Of a stretch of 64,000 nucleotides of DNA, positions 17,525 to 26,644 are shown piece by piece. The translations under genes and the position numbers were made by a program. The stretch covers positions 1 through 64,000 of the forward strand of contig DASXLD010000066.1 in NCBI GenBank assembly GCA_036496385.1, given 5' to 3'. The notes under the pieces are model-generated. The model worked only from the letters and a program-made list of their open reading frames with translations. It had not been told where the DNA came from and did not search any database. Source of the DNA: Schlegelella_A sp036496385. GTDB lineage: Bacteria; Pseudomonadota; Gammaproteobacteria; Burkholderiales; Burkholderiaceae_C. Numbering within the stretch: position 1 is the stretch's first letter; every line of letters starts with the position of its first letter.

Positions 17525-18598
17525 ATGACGTTCGTTCGCAATTGCTGGTATGTCATCGCCTGGGATCACGAGGTGCCGCCCGACGCGCTCTTCTCGCGCA
17601 CCGTCCTCGGCGAGGCGATCCTTCTCTATCGAACCGAAGGCGGCGCCATTGTTGCCCTGCGCGACCGTTGCTGTCACCGGCTCGCACCGCTCTCGAAGGG
17701 GCGGAGGGAAGGCGACTGCGTCCGCTGCGGCTACCACGGCCTGCTCTTCGACGCGACCGGCCGCTGCGTCGAGATCCCCGGCGCCGAGACGGTCCCGGCG
17801 AAGGCGCGCGTGCAGCGCTATCCGCTGGCGGTGAAGAACAAGTGGGTGTTCGTCTGGATGGGCGATCCCGCGGCCGCCGATCCGGCCCTGCTGCCCGACA
17901 ACTTCTCGTGCGACGACGCCGGCTGGGACTACGTTCCGGGCTATCTGCACTACGCGACGCCGCAGCAGCTCATCTGCGACAACCTGCTCGACTTCTCGCA
18001 CCTCAGCTACGTGCACGAGAAGACGCTCGGCGGCTCGACGGCGATCGCGCGGGCGCGCGCCGCCATCGAGGCGGTGCCGCGCGGCATCCGCGTCACGCGC
18101 AAGGTGCGCGACGTGCCGCCGCCGCCGTACTACCGCGCCGTGCGCGAGATCGGCGGCCATCTCGACCGCTGGTTCATCTACGATTTCGTGCTGCCCGGCA
18201 CCTTGCTCATGCATTCGGGCGGGCGGCCAACCGGCGACCGCGAAGACGACATGAGCCGCGCGGTGCGCCTGCACAGCTGCCAGACGGTGACGCCGGAAAC
18301 CGAGACGACGTCGCACTACTTCTTCCAGCAGTCGCGCCGCGTCGAGGACGGCGATCACGCCATCGCCGAGGCGCTGCACCAGGCGCTGCTCGTCGCCTTC
18401 GAGGAAGACCGCGCCATGATCACGGCGCAGAGCCGGTCGATCGCTGCCGACCCCGACGCGCCGATGTTGCTGCTGGCGATGGACGCTGCGGTGGTGCGCT
18501 TTCGCAGGCTCGTCGCCGAGACGATCGCCGCCGAGCAGCCCGATGCTGCCGCAGCGCGTCCGGCGCGTACCGGGCCGGCGGCGCGCGCGATGGCCTGA
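17525..18598 (+). CDS. Rieske aromatic-ring oxygenase (vanillate demethylase-like) large subunit
   Basis: A 357-residue cytoplasmic oxygenase; ATG at 17525 after GCGGAGACGCC. The Rieske [2Fe-2S] site is complete: CCHRLAPLS supplies Cys-x-His and CVRCGYHG supplies Cys-x-x-His. The mononuclear iron site is DNLLDFSHLSYVHE, with the bridging Asp and two His ligands in register. The overall pattern is that of VanA-type O-demethylases, which hydroxylate methoxy-aromatics and release formaldehyde. The reductase partner (VanB-like) is not in the window. Substrate specificity is not readable from the sequence. It converges with the efflux operon; a GC-rich 16-bp palindrome at 18631-18646 lies between but has no U-tract. 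Confidence 0.86.
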   Translation: MTFVRNCWYVIAWDHEVPPDALFSRTVLGEAILLYRTEGGAIVALRDRCCHRLAPLSKGRREGDCVRCGYHGLLFDATGRCVEIPGAETVPAKARVQRYPLAVKNKWVFVWMGDPAAADPALLPDNFSCDDAGWDYVPGYLHYATPQQLICDNLLDFSHLSYVHEKTLGGSTAIARARAAIEAVPRGIRVTRKVRDVPPPPYYRAVREIGGHLDRWFIYDFVLPGTLLMHSGGRPTGDREDDMSRAVRLHSCQTVTPETETTSHYFFQQSRRVEDGDHAIAEALHQALLVAFEEDRAMITAQSRSIAADPDAPMLLLAMDAAVVRFRRLVAETIAAEQPDAAAARPARTGPAARAMA

Positions 18599-18676
18599 AT
18601 CGCGAGATGCTCCGCTGCAGGCAGGCGAACGCCGGCGCGCGCCGGCGCTGACGCCTCGGCCACGGCGGGCGCGCCG

Positions 18677-20125
18677 TCAGCGCGCGGCGAGCGCGGCCGG
18701 CCCCTGCCAGTCGCCGCCGAGGGCCTTGATGAGAAAGACCGCCGTCAGCAGCCGCTCGCCGGCGAGTTGCGCCGACAAGCGCTCGGCGTTGAGCAGCGCC
18801 TGCTGACCCGCGATGACGTCGAGGTAGGTCGTCGCGCCGCCTTCGTAGCGCGCGTTGGCGAGATCGAGCACGCGCCGCGCCGTCGCGACCGCGGTGCGCG
18901 CACTCGCGTTGGCGCGCTCGAGGTCGGCCAGGCTGGTGATGCCGTCTTCGACTTCCTGCATCGCGCCGAGAACGACGCGACGGTAGTTGCCGACGGCGGC
19001 GACGTATCCGGCCTGCGCGAAGTCGACGTTGGCGCCGAGGCGGCCACCGCTGAAGAGCGGCTGCACCGCCGCGGCGCCGAGCGACCAGACCAGGCTTTGC
19101 GCCTCGAACAGCGTCGACAGCTGGCGGCTTTCGAAGCCGATGCTCGGCGCGAGGACGATGCTCGGGTAGTAGGCGGCCTTGGCGACGCCGATCTGCGCGT
19201 TCGCCGCCGCCATGGCGCGCTCCGCCGACGCCACGTCGGGTCGCCGCTGCAGCACGTCGGAAGGCACGCCGAGCGGCACCGGCGGCGGCTCGAGCTCGGC
19301 GATGTCGGCGCTGAGCGAGAACGACGGTGCCGGCGTGCCGACGAGCGCGGCGATGGCGTGCTCGTAGATGCTGCGCTGGCGGCGCAGCACGTCGACCTGC
19401 GTCAGCGTCGTATCGAGGAGCGCCTGCTGCTGCGCGACGTCGAGGCCGGAGGCGGCACCGAGGTCGTGCCGCGTGCTGACGAAGTCGAGCGAGCGCCGCT
19501 GCAGCGTGATCGAGCGGGCCAGCACGTCGAGCTCGATGTCGGTCGCGCGCAGGTTGAAATACGCGGTGGCGAGGTCGGCACCGAGGAGCAAACGCACGTT
19601 CTCGAGGTCCGCCGCCGACTGCTCGGCGCTCGCCTGCGCGCCCTCGACGCTGCGCCGGATGCGGCCGGCAAGATCGATCTCGTAGCCGACCACGAGCGCC
19701 GGCACGAAATCGCTCTGCACCGTCTCGAAGTTCGGCGACGTGTAGCTGCTGAGCGGCCGGTTCGTCGACGTCCGGCTGCGCGAGGCGCGCAGGCCGAGGC
19801 TGGCGCTCGGCAGCAGGCCCGCAGCGGTGGCCCGCTCGACCGCGCGCGCCTGCTCGAGGCGCGCCCCGGCAACGACCAGCGAGGGGCTTTGCGCGAGCGC
19901 CTGACGTTGGAGAGCGTCGAGGCGGGCATCGCCGAAGCGTTCCCACCACGGTCCTTTCGGCGCGGCATCGTCGGGGACGGCGGTCCGCCACGGCGCCTCG
20001 ACCGTCCAGGCCGGCGGCGTCTCGACGGCCGGCCGCACGTAGTCGGGGCCGGCGACGCAGCCGGCGAGGAGCGCTGCACCGGTCATCGCAGCGATGGAGC
20101 CGCCGCTTCGTCGCGACCGTTTCAC
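18677..20125 (-). CDS. RND efflux outer-membrane lipoprotein, NodT family
   Basis: A 482-residue TolC-like outer-membrane channel. The lipobox ALLAGC has its Cys at about residue 23, followed by the standard mature start GPDYVRPAVETPPAW. Two OEP repeats of long helices and short strands follow, with the usual motifs SLVVAGARLEQARA, LGADLATAYFNLRATDIEL (split across helices), RRPDVASAERAMAAANAQIGVAKA and YYPSI. It forms the exit duct for the adaptor and pump encoded upstream. Its start overlaps the stop of the adaptor gene by 4 bases (ATGA), so translation is coupled. A second NodT-family protein lies at 36813-38372 in a different operon. Confidence 0.92.
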   Translation of the reverse strand: MKRSRRSGGSIAAMTGAALLAGCVAGPDYVRPAVETPPAWTVEAPWRTAVPDDAAPKGPWWERFGDARLDALQRQALAQSPSLVVAGARLEQARAVERATAAGLLPSASLGLRASRSRTSTNRPLSSYTSPNFETVQSDFVPALVVGYEIDLAGRIRRSVEGAQASAEQSAADLENVRLLLGADLATAYFNLRATDIELDVLARSITLQRRSLDFVSTRHDLGAASGLDVAQQQALLDTTLTQVDVLRRQRSIYEHAIAALVGTPAPSFSLSADIAELEPPPVPLGVPSDVLQRRPDVASAERAMAAANAQIGVAKAAYYPSIVLAPSIGFESRQLSTLFEAQSLVWSLGAAAVQPLFSGGRLGANVDFAQAGYVAAVGNYRRVVLGAMQEVEDGITSLADLERANASARTAVATARRVLDLANARYEGGATTYLDVIAGQQALLNAERLSAQLAGERLLTAVFLIKALGGDWQGPAALAAR

Positions 20126-21363
20126 GGCTGCGTCTTCCCGCCCGCCAGACCGCTGGCGCCCGAAGCGACGGCCGCGGCGTCGTCGGCTCCGGCGTTGACC
20201 TTCACCGGGTCGCCCTCGGCGAGCGAGTCGGAGGGGTTGACGACGAGCCGGTCCTTCGGGCCGATGCCGTCGAGCACCTCGACCGATTCGCCCAGGTTGC
20301 GGCCGAGCGTGACGGCACGCAGATGAACGCGGCTCGACGCATCGACGACGGCGACGCGCGTGCCCTCGGCGCGAAAGAGCAGGACATTGGTCGGAATGAC
20401 GAGCGTCGAGCTCGCCGCCAGCGGCAAGGCGACCTGGACGTAGGCGCCGGGCAGGAGCGCACCCTTGGGGTTGCGCAGGTTGATCTCGACCTGCATCGTT
20501 CGCGACGCCGTGTCGATGGCGCTCGCCGTGCGCGCCACCTCGCCGGGAAACGACTCGCCGCGCAGCTCGGACTGCGTGATGACGATCTTCTGCCCGGGCT
20601 TGACGAGCTGCGCGTAGGCCTGCGGCACGTTGACGTAGACGCGCAGCGGATCCATCTGCGTCAGCACGAAGAGCGTTCGCCCGCCGGAATCGATGAGGTC
20701 GCCGACGTCGACGCTGCGCCGGGTGATGACGCCGGCGAACGGCGCCGTGACCCGGGTGAAGCCCTGCAGCTGGCGCAGCCGCTGCACGTTGGCATCGGCG
20801 GCGGCGAGGTTGGCCTCGGCCTGCGATGCGGCGCTGCGCTTCTCGTCGAGCTCCTGCTGCGCCACGACGTCCTTCTTGCGCAGCGCTTCCCAGCGCTCGA
20901 CGGTGCTCCTCGCCAGGCCGAGGCTCGCGACCATCTGCTGGCGCGCGGCGACCGCCTGCGAGAGCTGCTGGTCGACCTCGGGCGATTCGATCTCGGCGAG
21001 CAGATCGCCCTTCTCGACGTGGCTGCCGATGTCATGCGCCCAACGCTTCACGTAGCCGCTCGAGCGCGCCGCGATCGGCGCCTGTTGGTAGCCCTGCAGC
21101 GTGCCCGGCAGGGCGAGCGTCTGCGCGGCGCCGCCGACCTTGCCGAACGTCGTCTTCGCGTACTGGATCGATTGCTCGCCGGTGCTCGCCTCGAGCGCCC
21201 GCGCGTCGGCGATGCGCATGAATACGGTTCGGCCGGCGCCGAGCGCCAGCAGGACGAGCACGACGAGAGCGGTGATCTTCGCGCCACGCATGACACGAGC
21301 TCGCTCGGCCGGCGTCACGGTGGCGGCGGCGGAGGTCGGTTCGGCAACGGAAGGTTCGCTCAT
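20122..21363 (-). CDS. RND efflux periplasmic adaptor (MFP)
   Basis: A 413-residue membrane fusion protein linking the pump to the outer-membrane channel. It has an N-terminal cytoplasmic tail and one membrane helix (about residues 30-50, ITALVVLVLLALGAG). The lipoyl halves flank a helical hairpin: GYVKRWAHDIGSHVEKGDLL before and FAGVITRRSVDVGDLI after. The beta-barrel and membrane-proximal domains follow (PLRVYVNVPQAYAQLVKPGQ, LPGAYVQVALPL). It overlaps the channel gene by 4 bases and is 4 bases from the pump gene. Length and layout are normal for the AcrA/CusB-like group with an uncleaved anchor. Confidence 0.92.
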   Translation of the reverse strand: MSEPSVAEPTSAAATVTPAERARVMRGAKITALVVLVLLALGAGRTVFMRIADARALEASTGEQSIQYAKTTFGKVGGAAQTLALPGTLQGYQQAPIAARSSGYVKRWAHDIGSHVEKGDLLAEIESPEVDQQLSQAVAARQQMVASLGLARSTVERWEALRKKDVVAQQELDEKRSAASQAEANLAAADANVQRLRQLQGFTRVTAPFAGVITRRSVDVGDLIDSGGRTLFVLTQMDPLRVYVNVPQAYAQLVKPGQKIVITQSELRGESFPGEVARTASAIDTASRTMQVEINLRNPKGALLPGAYVQVALPLAASSTLVIPTNVLLFRAEGTRVAVVDASSRVHLRAVTLGRNLGESVEVLDGIGPKDRLVVNPSDSLAEGDPVKVNAGADDAAAVASGASGLAGGKTQP

Positions 21364-21367
21364 TCGA

Positions 21368-24300
21368 TCAGGCTTCCTGCAGCGCCGGCTCCGGCGAGTC
21401 GTGATCGCCGCCCGGGCGCGCCGCGCGGCGTCGCGCCATCCGTTCGTGAATGGCGGCGAAGACGACGGGGACGAACAGCAACGTCGACACGGTGGCGAAC
21501 AGGAGTCCGCCGATCACGGCGCGGCCGAGCGGCGCGTTCTGCTCGGCCCCTTCGCCGATGCCGAGCGCCATCGGCATCATGCCGATGATCATCGCCAGCG
21601 CCGTCATGAGGACCGGGCGGATCCGGGTCGAGCCGGCGTCGAGCGCCGCGCGCGCCGGCGAGGCTCCCTCCTCGCGACGTTGCCTCGCAAACGACACCAG
21701 CAGGATGCTGTTCGCGGTGGCGACGCCCATCGTCATGATCGCGCCGGTCAGCGCCGGCACCGAAAGCGTCGTCGCGGTCACGAACAGCATCCAGGCGATC
21801 CCTGCCAACGCCGCCGGCAGCGCGGCGATGATGATGAGTGCGTCGATCCACGACTGGAAATTGACGACGACGAGCAGGTAGACGAGGACGATCGCCATCG
21901 CCAGGCCGACGCCGAGGCCGACGAACGAGGCTTGCATCGTCTGCACCTGGCCGCGAACGACGACCGAGCTGCCGCGCGGAAGATCGCCGCGCACCGAATC
22001 GACGAGCGACTGGACCCGCGCAGCGACGTTCGCGAGATCGGTTCCCTGGACGCTCGCGAAGACATCGATCGCCGGCTGGATGTTGTAGCGCGACACGACC
22101 GCCGGTTGCACCGCCGGTCGCGCCTCGACGAGATTGCCGAGCAGCTGCGGTGACGCCGTGCCGCCCGTGCCCGAAGACACCGGCGTGTTGAGCAGGGAAT
22201 CGAGCGAGTCGACGCGGTACTGCGGCGTCTGCACGGCGATCGAGTAGACGACGCCGTTTTGCGGGTTGAGCCAGAACGCCGGCGCCGTCTGCGAGCTGCC
22301 GGCGAGCGAGACGAGCACGTTCTGGCCGACGTTTTGCGCCGTCAGGCCGACCTGCTGCAGGCGCGAGCGATCCATCTGCAGATCGACGGCCGGTGCGTCG
22401 AGACGCTGGTGGACGTGGACGTCGACGGCGCCGGGGATCTGCTGCATCTTCTTCACCAGTCGCGCTGCGATCGTCGCGTTCGCCGCCTGGTCGTTGCCGG
22501 CGAACTGGACGTCGATCGCCGCCGGCAGGCCGAAGTTCAGGATCTGGGTGACGATGTCGGCCGGCTGGAAGAAGAACTCGGTGCCGGGAAAGCGCTTCGG
22601 CAGCTCGCTTCGCAAGAGCGTCACGAACTCGCGCGTGGGCCGGTGTCCTTCCTTCAGCGACATCAGGATCTCGCCGTCGAGCGTGCCGATCGTTCCGGCG
22701 TTGCTGTACGAGAGGTTGATGCCGCTGTTCGGCACGCCGAGGTTGTCGAGCACGGTGTCGAGCTCGTCCTTCGGGATGAGTTGGCGAATCGCCGCCTCGA
22801 CGCCGTCGGCGAGGCGCGCCGTCTCCTCGATGCGCGTCCCTGTGGGAGCGCGCAGGTGCAGGCGGATCTGGCCGGCGTCGACGCTCGGGAAGAAGTCGCG
22901 GCCGAGGACCGGATAGAGCAGGCACGAGAGCAGGCAGAAGGCGAGAAAGCCGGCGCCGAAGACGCCGCGCTTTTCGAGCAGCGCTGCCAACGTGATCGTG
23001 TAGGCGCTGCGCACGCGCTCGAACTGGCGGTCGAACGACCGGTAGGTGCGTTGCAGGAGACTCGACCGCGCGCCGCTCGCCGCTGCCGCGTGGGCGCGGC
23101 GCATGAGCAGCATGACGAGCGTCGGCACGAGCGTGCGCGAGAGGAAGTACGACGCGATCATCGCGAAGACCACGGCCTCGGCGAGCGGCACGAAGAGGAA
23201 GCGCGCGACGCCGGTCAGGAAGAACATCGGCACGAAGACGATGCAGACGACGAGCGTGGACACGAACGCCGGCACGCCGATCTCGCCGGCGCCGACGACG
23301 ATCGCCTGCTCGAGCGGCTGGCCGAGATGGAGATGACGCTCGATGTTCTCGATCGTGACGATCGCCTGGTCGACGAGGATGCCGACCGACAACGCGAGCC
23401 CTCCGAGGGTCATGAGGTTGAGCGTCTCGCCGAGCGTCTGCAGAGCGAGGATCGAGGCCAGGATCGAGAGCGGGATCGTCAGCGCGATGATCAGCGTCGA
23501 GCGCCAGTTGCCGAGGAAGAGAAGCACCATCGCCGCGGTCAGGCCGGCGGCAATCAGCGCCTCGCTGACGACGCCCTTCACCGCCGCCTTCACGAACACC
23601 GACTGGTCGAACAGCAGCGTCAGCTTCACGTCGGCCGGCAACAGCTGCTGCACGCGCGGCAGGAGCGAGCGCAGGTTGGCGACGATGTCGAGCGTCGAGG
23701 CGCCGCCGTTCTTCAGGATCGAGAGCAGGACGCCGCGGGCGCCGTCCTTGCGCACGATGTTGGTCTGCGGCGAGAAGCCGTCGCGCACGTAGGCGACGTC
23801 CTTCAGGTACGTCGTCGTGCCGTTGCTCGTCTTCACCGGCAGGTTGTTGAGGCCGGCGATGGCGTCGGGCGAGCCGTTCATCGTCACCGCGTACTCGGTC
23901 GGGCCGAACTTCGCCGTCCCCGAGGGCAGGATCAGGTTCTGCAGGTTGACGGCGTTGACGACGTCGGCCGGCGACAGGCCGCGCGCCTGCAGCGCCGGCA
24001 TGTCGAGGTCGACCGAGATCAGCCGGCTCTTGCCGCCATAGGGATACGGAATGGCGACACCGGGAATGTTGATCAGCTGCGGCCGCACCGTGTTGATCGC
24101 CAGATCGAACACCGCCTGCTCGGGCAGCGTCGGGCTCGACAGGCCGAGCTGCACGACGGGGATGCTCGACGCCGAGTACTTGATGATGAGCGGCGGCGTG
24201 ATGCCGGGCGGCAGCTGGCGCAGCTGCGTTTGCTCGATCGCGACGACCTGGGCGATCGCCGTCTGGATGTTCGCCGTCGGCTGGAAGAAGACCTTGATCA

Positions 24301-24571
24301 CGGCGATGCCCGGCAGCGAGGTCGACTCGAGGTGCTCGATGTCGCTCACCGTCGTCGTCAGGCTGCGCTCGTTCTGCGCCGAGATGCGCAGCCCCATCTC
24401 CTTCGCCGGCAGCCCGCCGTAGTTCCAGATGATCGAGATCACCGGGATGTTGATGTCGGGAAAGATGTCGGTCGCCATGTTCAGCAGCGCGAACGGCGTG
24501 GCGAGGACGATCAGCATCGCCATCACGATGAACGTGTAGGGGCGCTTGAGCGCCAGCTGGATCAACGACAT
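21368..24571 (-). CDS. RND efflux inner-membrane pump
   Basis: A proton-driven RND permease of about 1067 residues with the standard twofold layout: one TM helix, a large periplasmic porter domain (about 35-335), six TM helices, then the repeat. Landmarks are FPDINIPVISIIWNYGG near the start, DIEHLESTSLPG, and GRDFFPSVDAGQIRLHLRAP in the second half. Two details are unusual: TM4 reads LVDQAIVT (Asp401-Gln402) where AcrB has Asp-Asp, and TM10 reads GVATANSILLV, with no Lys at the position of the AcrB relay lysine. The start is the ATG at 24571; a GTG six codons upstream is possible. It is the first gene of the three-gene efflux operon. Confidence 0.92.
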   Translation of the reverse strand: MSLIQLALKRPYTFIVMAMLIVLATPFALLNMATDIFPDINIPVISIIWNYGGLPAKEMGLRISAQNERSLTTTVSDIEHLESTSLPGIAVIKVFFQPTANIQTAIAQVVAIEQTQLRQLPPGITPPLIIKYSASSIPVVQLGLSSPTLPEQAVFDLAINTVRPQLINIPGVAIPYPYGGKSRLISVDLDMPALQARGLSPADVVNAVNLQNLILPSGTAKFGPTEYAVTMNGSPDAIAGLNNLPVKTSNGTTTYLKDVAYVRDGFSPQTNIVRKDGARGVLLSILKNGGASTLDIVANLRSLLPRVQQLLPADVKLTLLFDQSVFVKAAVKGVVSEALIAAGLTAAMVLLFLGNWRSTLIIALTIPLSILASILALQTLGETLNLMTLGGLALSVGILVDQAIVTIENIERHLHLGQPLEQAIVVGAGEIGVPAFVSTLVVCIVFVPMFFLTGVARFLFVPLAEAVVFAMIASYFLSRTLVPTLVMLLMRRAHAAAASGARSSLLQRTYRSFDRQFERVRSAYTITLAALLEKRGVFGAGFLAFCLLSCLLYPVLGRDFFPSVDAGQIRLHLRAPTGTRIEETARLADGVEAAIRQLIPKDELDTVLDNLGVPNSGINLSYSNAGTIGTLDGEILMSLKEGHRPTREFVTLLRSELPKRFPGTEFFFQPADIVTQILNFGLPAAIDVQFAGNDQAANATIAARLVKKMQQIPGAVDVHVHQRLDAPAVDLQMDRSRLQQVGLTAQNVGQNVLVSLAGSSQTAPAFWLNPQNGVVYSIAVQTPQYRVDSLDSLLNTPVSSGTGGTASPQLLGNLVEARPAVQPAVVSRYNIQPAIDVFASVQGTDLANVAARVQSLVDSVRGDLPRGSSVVVRGQVQTMQASFVGLGVGLAMAIVLVYLLVVVNFQSWIDALIIIAALPAALAGIAWMLFVTATTLSVPALTGAIMTMGVATANSILLVSFARQRREEGASPARAALDAGSTRIRPVLMTALAMIIGMMPMALGIGEGAEQNAPLGRAVIGGLLFATVSTLLFVPVVFAAIHERMARRRAARPGGDHDSPEPALQEA

Positions 24572-24705
24572 CGGGGCGGACCGAGACACGGAGGCGAAGA
24601 CCGCATGATATTCAGGGTGCCGTCGCCGACCGGCGTGCGCCGATGACCTTCATCGGCGGGCCGTTGTCCGCAGCTCGTCCGCAGCCGGGAGGGAGGCGCT
24701 GCGGA

Positions 24706-26466
24706 TCAGCGCGCCAGGCGCGGCTCGGTGTCCGGGCCGGCGCGGGCGAGCTGCATCAACGTCAGCGGCCCCGCGAGACCATCGGGCGTGAGGCCGTGGG
24801 CCAGCTGAAAGGCCGCGATGCGGCCGTGCAGCGCGTCCTTGCCGGGCGCAAGCCCTGCCCCGCCGTCGATGGCAGCGAGCCGCTCGGCCACCCACGCCGC
24901 GCCTTCGACGGTGCCGGTGGCCACATCGCCTTCGCGATAAGTCAGGGGGGCGCGCCAGAACGTCGCGAAATCACCGCGCCAGACGCGGGCGAGCTCGGCC
25001 AGCGGGACCATGACGTCGGCGCCGCCGAGGTTGAGCGTGGCCTGGTCGCCGCCGGCGCCGATCAGGAGCGCATGGGCGACGCGACCGCGCTCGTCGACCA
25101 GCCTGAGGACACCGGGCCGGTCGAGCTGGCGGATGGACGCGATCCCGCCGCGGATGCGAAGGCAGCGCAGCGAGCGGGCGAGCGCTGCAGCGCACGGCTC
25201 GCCAGGCCCGAGCGTGGTGTCCCACAGCCCCGCGAGCCGGCGCAATGCCGCTGTCTCGTCGGCGGCCGCCGGCGCGAAGATGGCATCGAGTGCAGTGACA
25301 GGGATGGCGGGCTTGGCCGCGGCCGCCGTCGTCGGCAGCGGAAGGACCGCCATCGCGGTCATGGCCGGCGCGGCGTTGCGCGGCGCGGCGACCAACGCGG
25401 CCGACGGCGGCACCACCGACGCGGCAGCGGCGTCCGGTGCGATCGCGGCGACGGTCGCGAGTGCCGGTGGTCGCGGGCTCGCCGTCGCGCTCGTGAGCGA
25501 GGCGGCGGACACTCGCGCCGCGATCGCCGCGCTCCACAGCGTCTCGAGGCTCGGCGCCGCCAGCATGCCGACCACGAGCGCGACCGCGGCGACGCCGGCC
25601 ATCGCCCATGCGCGGCCGGGCCTGGCCTGTGCCATCGGCTTGCGCACTGGTGGTCCGGATGCGTTGCCGTACACGTCGTGCAGGGCCCGCAGCAGGACAT
25701 GGCGGTCGACCAGCCGGTTGCCGGCCGACATGGCGTTCGCCAGCGCCCGGTCGCAGATCACGTTGATGCGTCGCGGCACCCCTCCGCTCAGGCGGTGGAC
25801 GAGCCCGATCGATTCGCCGTCGAACGGCATCGGGCCGCGCAGTCCGGCAACTGCGAGGCGGTGCGCGATGTAGCCGGCGGTCTCGCTCTCCGAAAGCGCC
25901 GGCAGGTGATAGCGCGCGACCACGCGCTGCGCCACCGGCTCGAGCTGCGGCTGCTGCAGCATCTGCCGCAACTCCGGCTGGCCGATCAGCATCACCTGCA
26001 ACTTGCGGCCGCTCGAATCGAGGTTGGTCAGCAAGCGCAGCTGCTCGAGCACGTCGCTCGAGAGCGCCTGCGCCTCGTCGATCACGATCAGCGTGCGCCT
26101 GCCCATCGCATGCGCGAGCAGAAGGTGGCTGTGCAGCGCGTCGATCATGTCGATCGGCACCTGGTCCGGAGGCGATTCGAGGTGCAGGTCTTCGCAGATG
26201 CGCGCGATCAGCGCCTGCGTGTCCAGCTTCGGATTGACGACGCTGGCGACGTCGAAATTGGAGGGCAGCTCCTCGAGGAAACGGCGCCACACCGTGGTCT
26301 TGCCGGCGCCGATCTCGCCGGTGAGCAGCACGAAGCCGGCGCCGCGGTTCAGCCCGTAGTTGAGCAGTGCCAGGGCCTCGCGGTGCTTGTCGCTCATGTA
26401 CAGGAACCGCGGATCGGGAGCGATCGAGAACGGCTCCTGTTGCAGTCCGAAGAACGACTGGTACAT
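24706..26466 (-). CDS. ExeA/GspA-like ATPase with peptidoglycan-binding domain
   Basis: A 586-residue protein that starts MYQSFFGLQQEPFSIAPDP, the normal opening of ExeA. Residues about 35-270 form an AAA+ ATPase (Walker A GEIGAGKTT, Walker B TLIVIDEAQ, sensor segment VMLIGQPELRQML). A membrane helix lies at about 290-312. A linker rich in Ala and Pro leads to a C39-peptidase-like domain (about 400-500) without an obvious catalytic Cys, and a C-terminal peptidoglycan-binding helix bundle (AFQLAHGLTPDGLAGPLTLMQLA, split). ExeA with ExeB helps the type II secretin cross peptidoglycan. No gspB or other secretion gene is in the window, so it is an orphan here. An ATG 4 codons upstream (26478) is an alternative start. 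Confidence 0.86.
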   Translation of the reverse strand: MYQSFFGLQQEPFSIAPDPRFLYMSDKHREALALLNYGLNRGAGFVLLTGEIGAGKTTVWRRFLEELPSNFDVASVVNPKLDTQALIARICEDLHLESPPDQVPIDMIDALHSHLLLAHAMGRRTLIVIDEAQALSSDVLEQLRLLTNLDSSGRKLQVMLIGQPELRQMLQQPQLEPVAQRVVARYHLPALSESETAGYIAHRLAVAGLRGPMPFDGESIGLVHRLSGGVPRRINVICDRALANAMSAGNRLVDRHVLLRALHDVYGNASGPPVRKPMAQARPGRAWAMAGVAAVALVVGMLAAPSLETLWSAAIAARVSAASLTSATASPRPPALATVAAIAPDAAAASVVPPSAALVAAPRNAAPAMTAMAVLPLPTTAAAAKPAIPVTALDAIFAPAAADETAALRRLAGLWDTTLGPGEPCAAALARSLRCLRIRGGIASIRQLDRPGVLRLVDERGRVAHALLIGAGGDQATLNLGGADVMVPLAELARVWRGDFATFWRAPLTYREGDVATGTVEGAAWVAERLAAIDGGAGLAPGKDALHGRIAAFQLAHGLTPDGLAGPLTLMQLARAGPDTEPRLAR

Positions 26467-26644
26467 GCGGCGGAGCATACCCGCGGAGCCCTGCCGAGAG
26501 TCCGGCGCAGGAGTCGACCGGAAGCGCGCTATTGCCACAACGGCGCAGCGTTGAAATTCGCCCCGGTTGCCGCCCCGAGCCGACGAGCGCACCGGCCGTA
26601 TGGAGGAAGCGCGAAAGGCGATGCTTCCGTAGACTCGGGCCGAC

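Noticed and set aside
18631..18646. GCCGGCGCGCGCCGGC palindrome as a terminator between convergent genes
   Set aside because: No U-run on either side; such palindromes are frequent by chance at this GC content.
22259..24646. 795-codon plus-strand frame opposite the RND pump
   Set aside because: Antisense to a full-length pump; composition is mainly Arg, Glu, Asp and Val with no domain.
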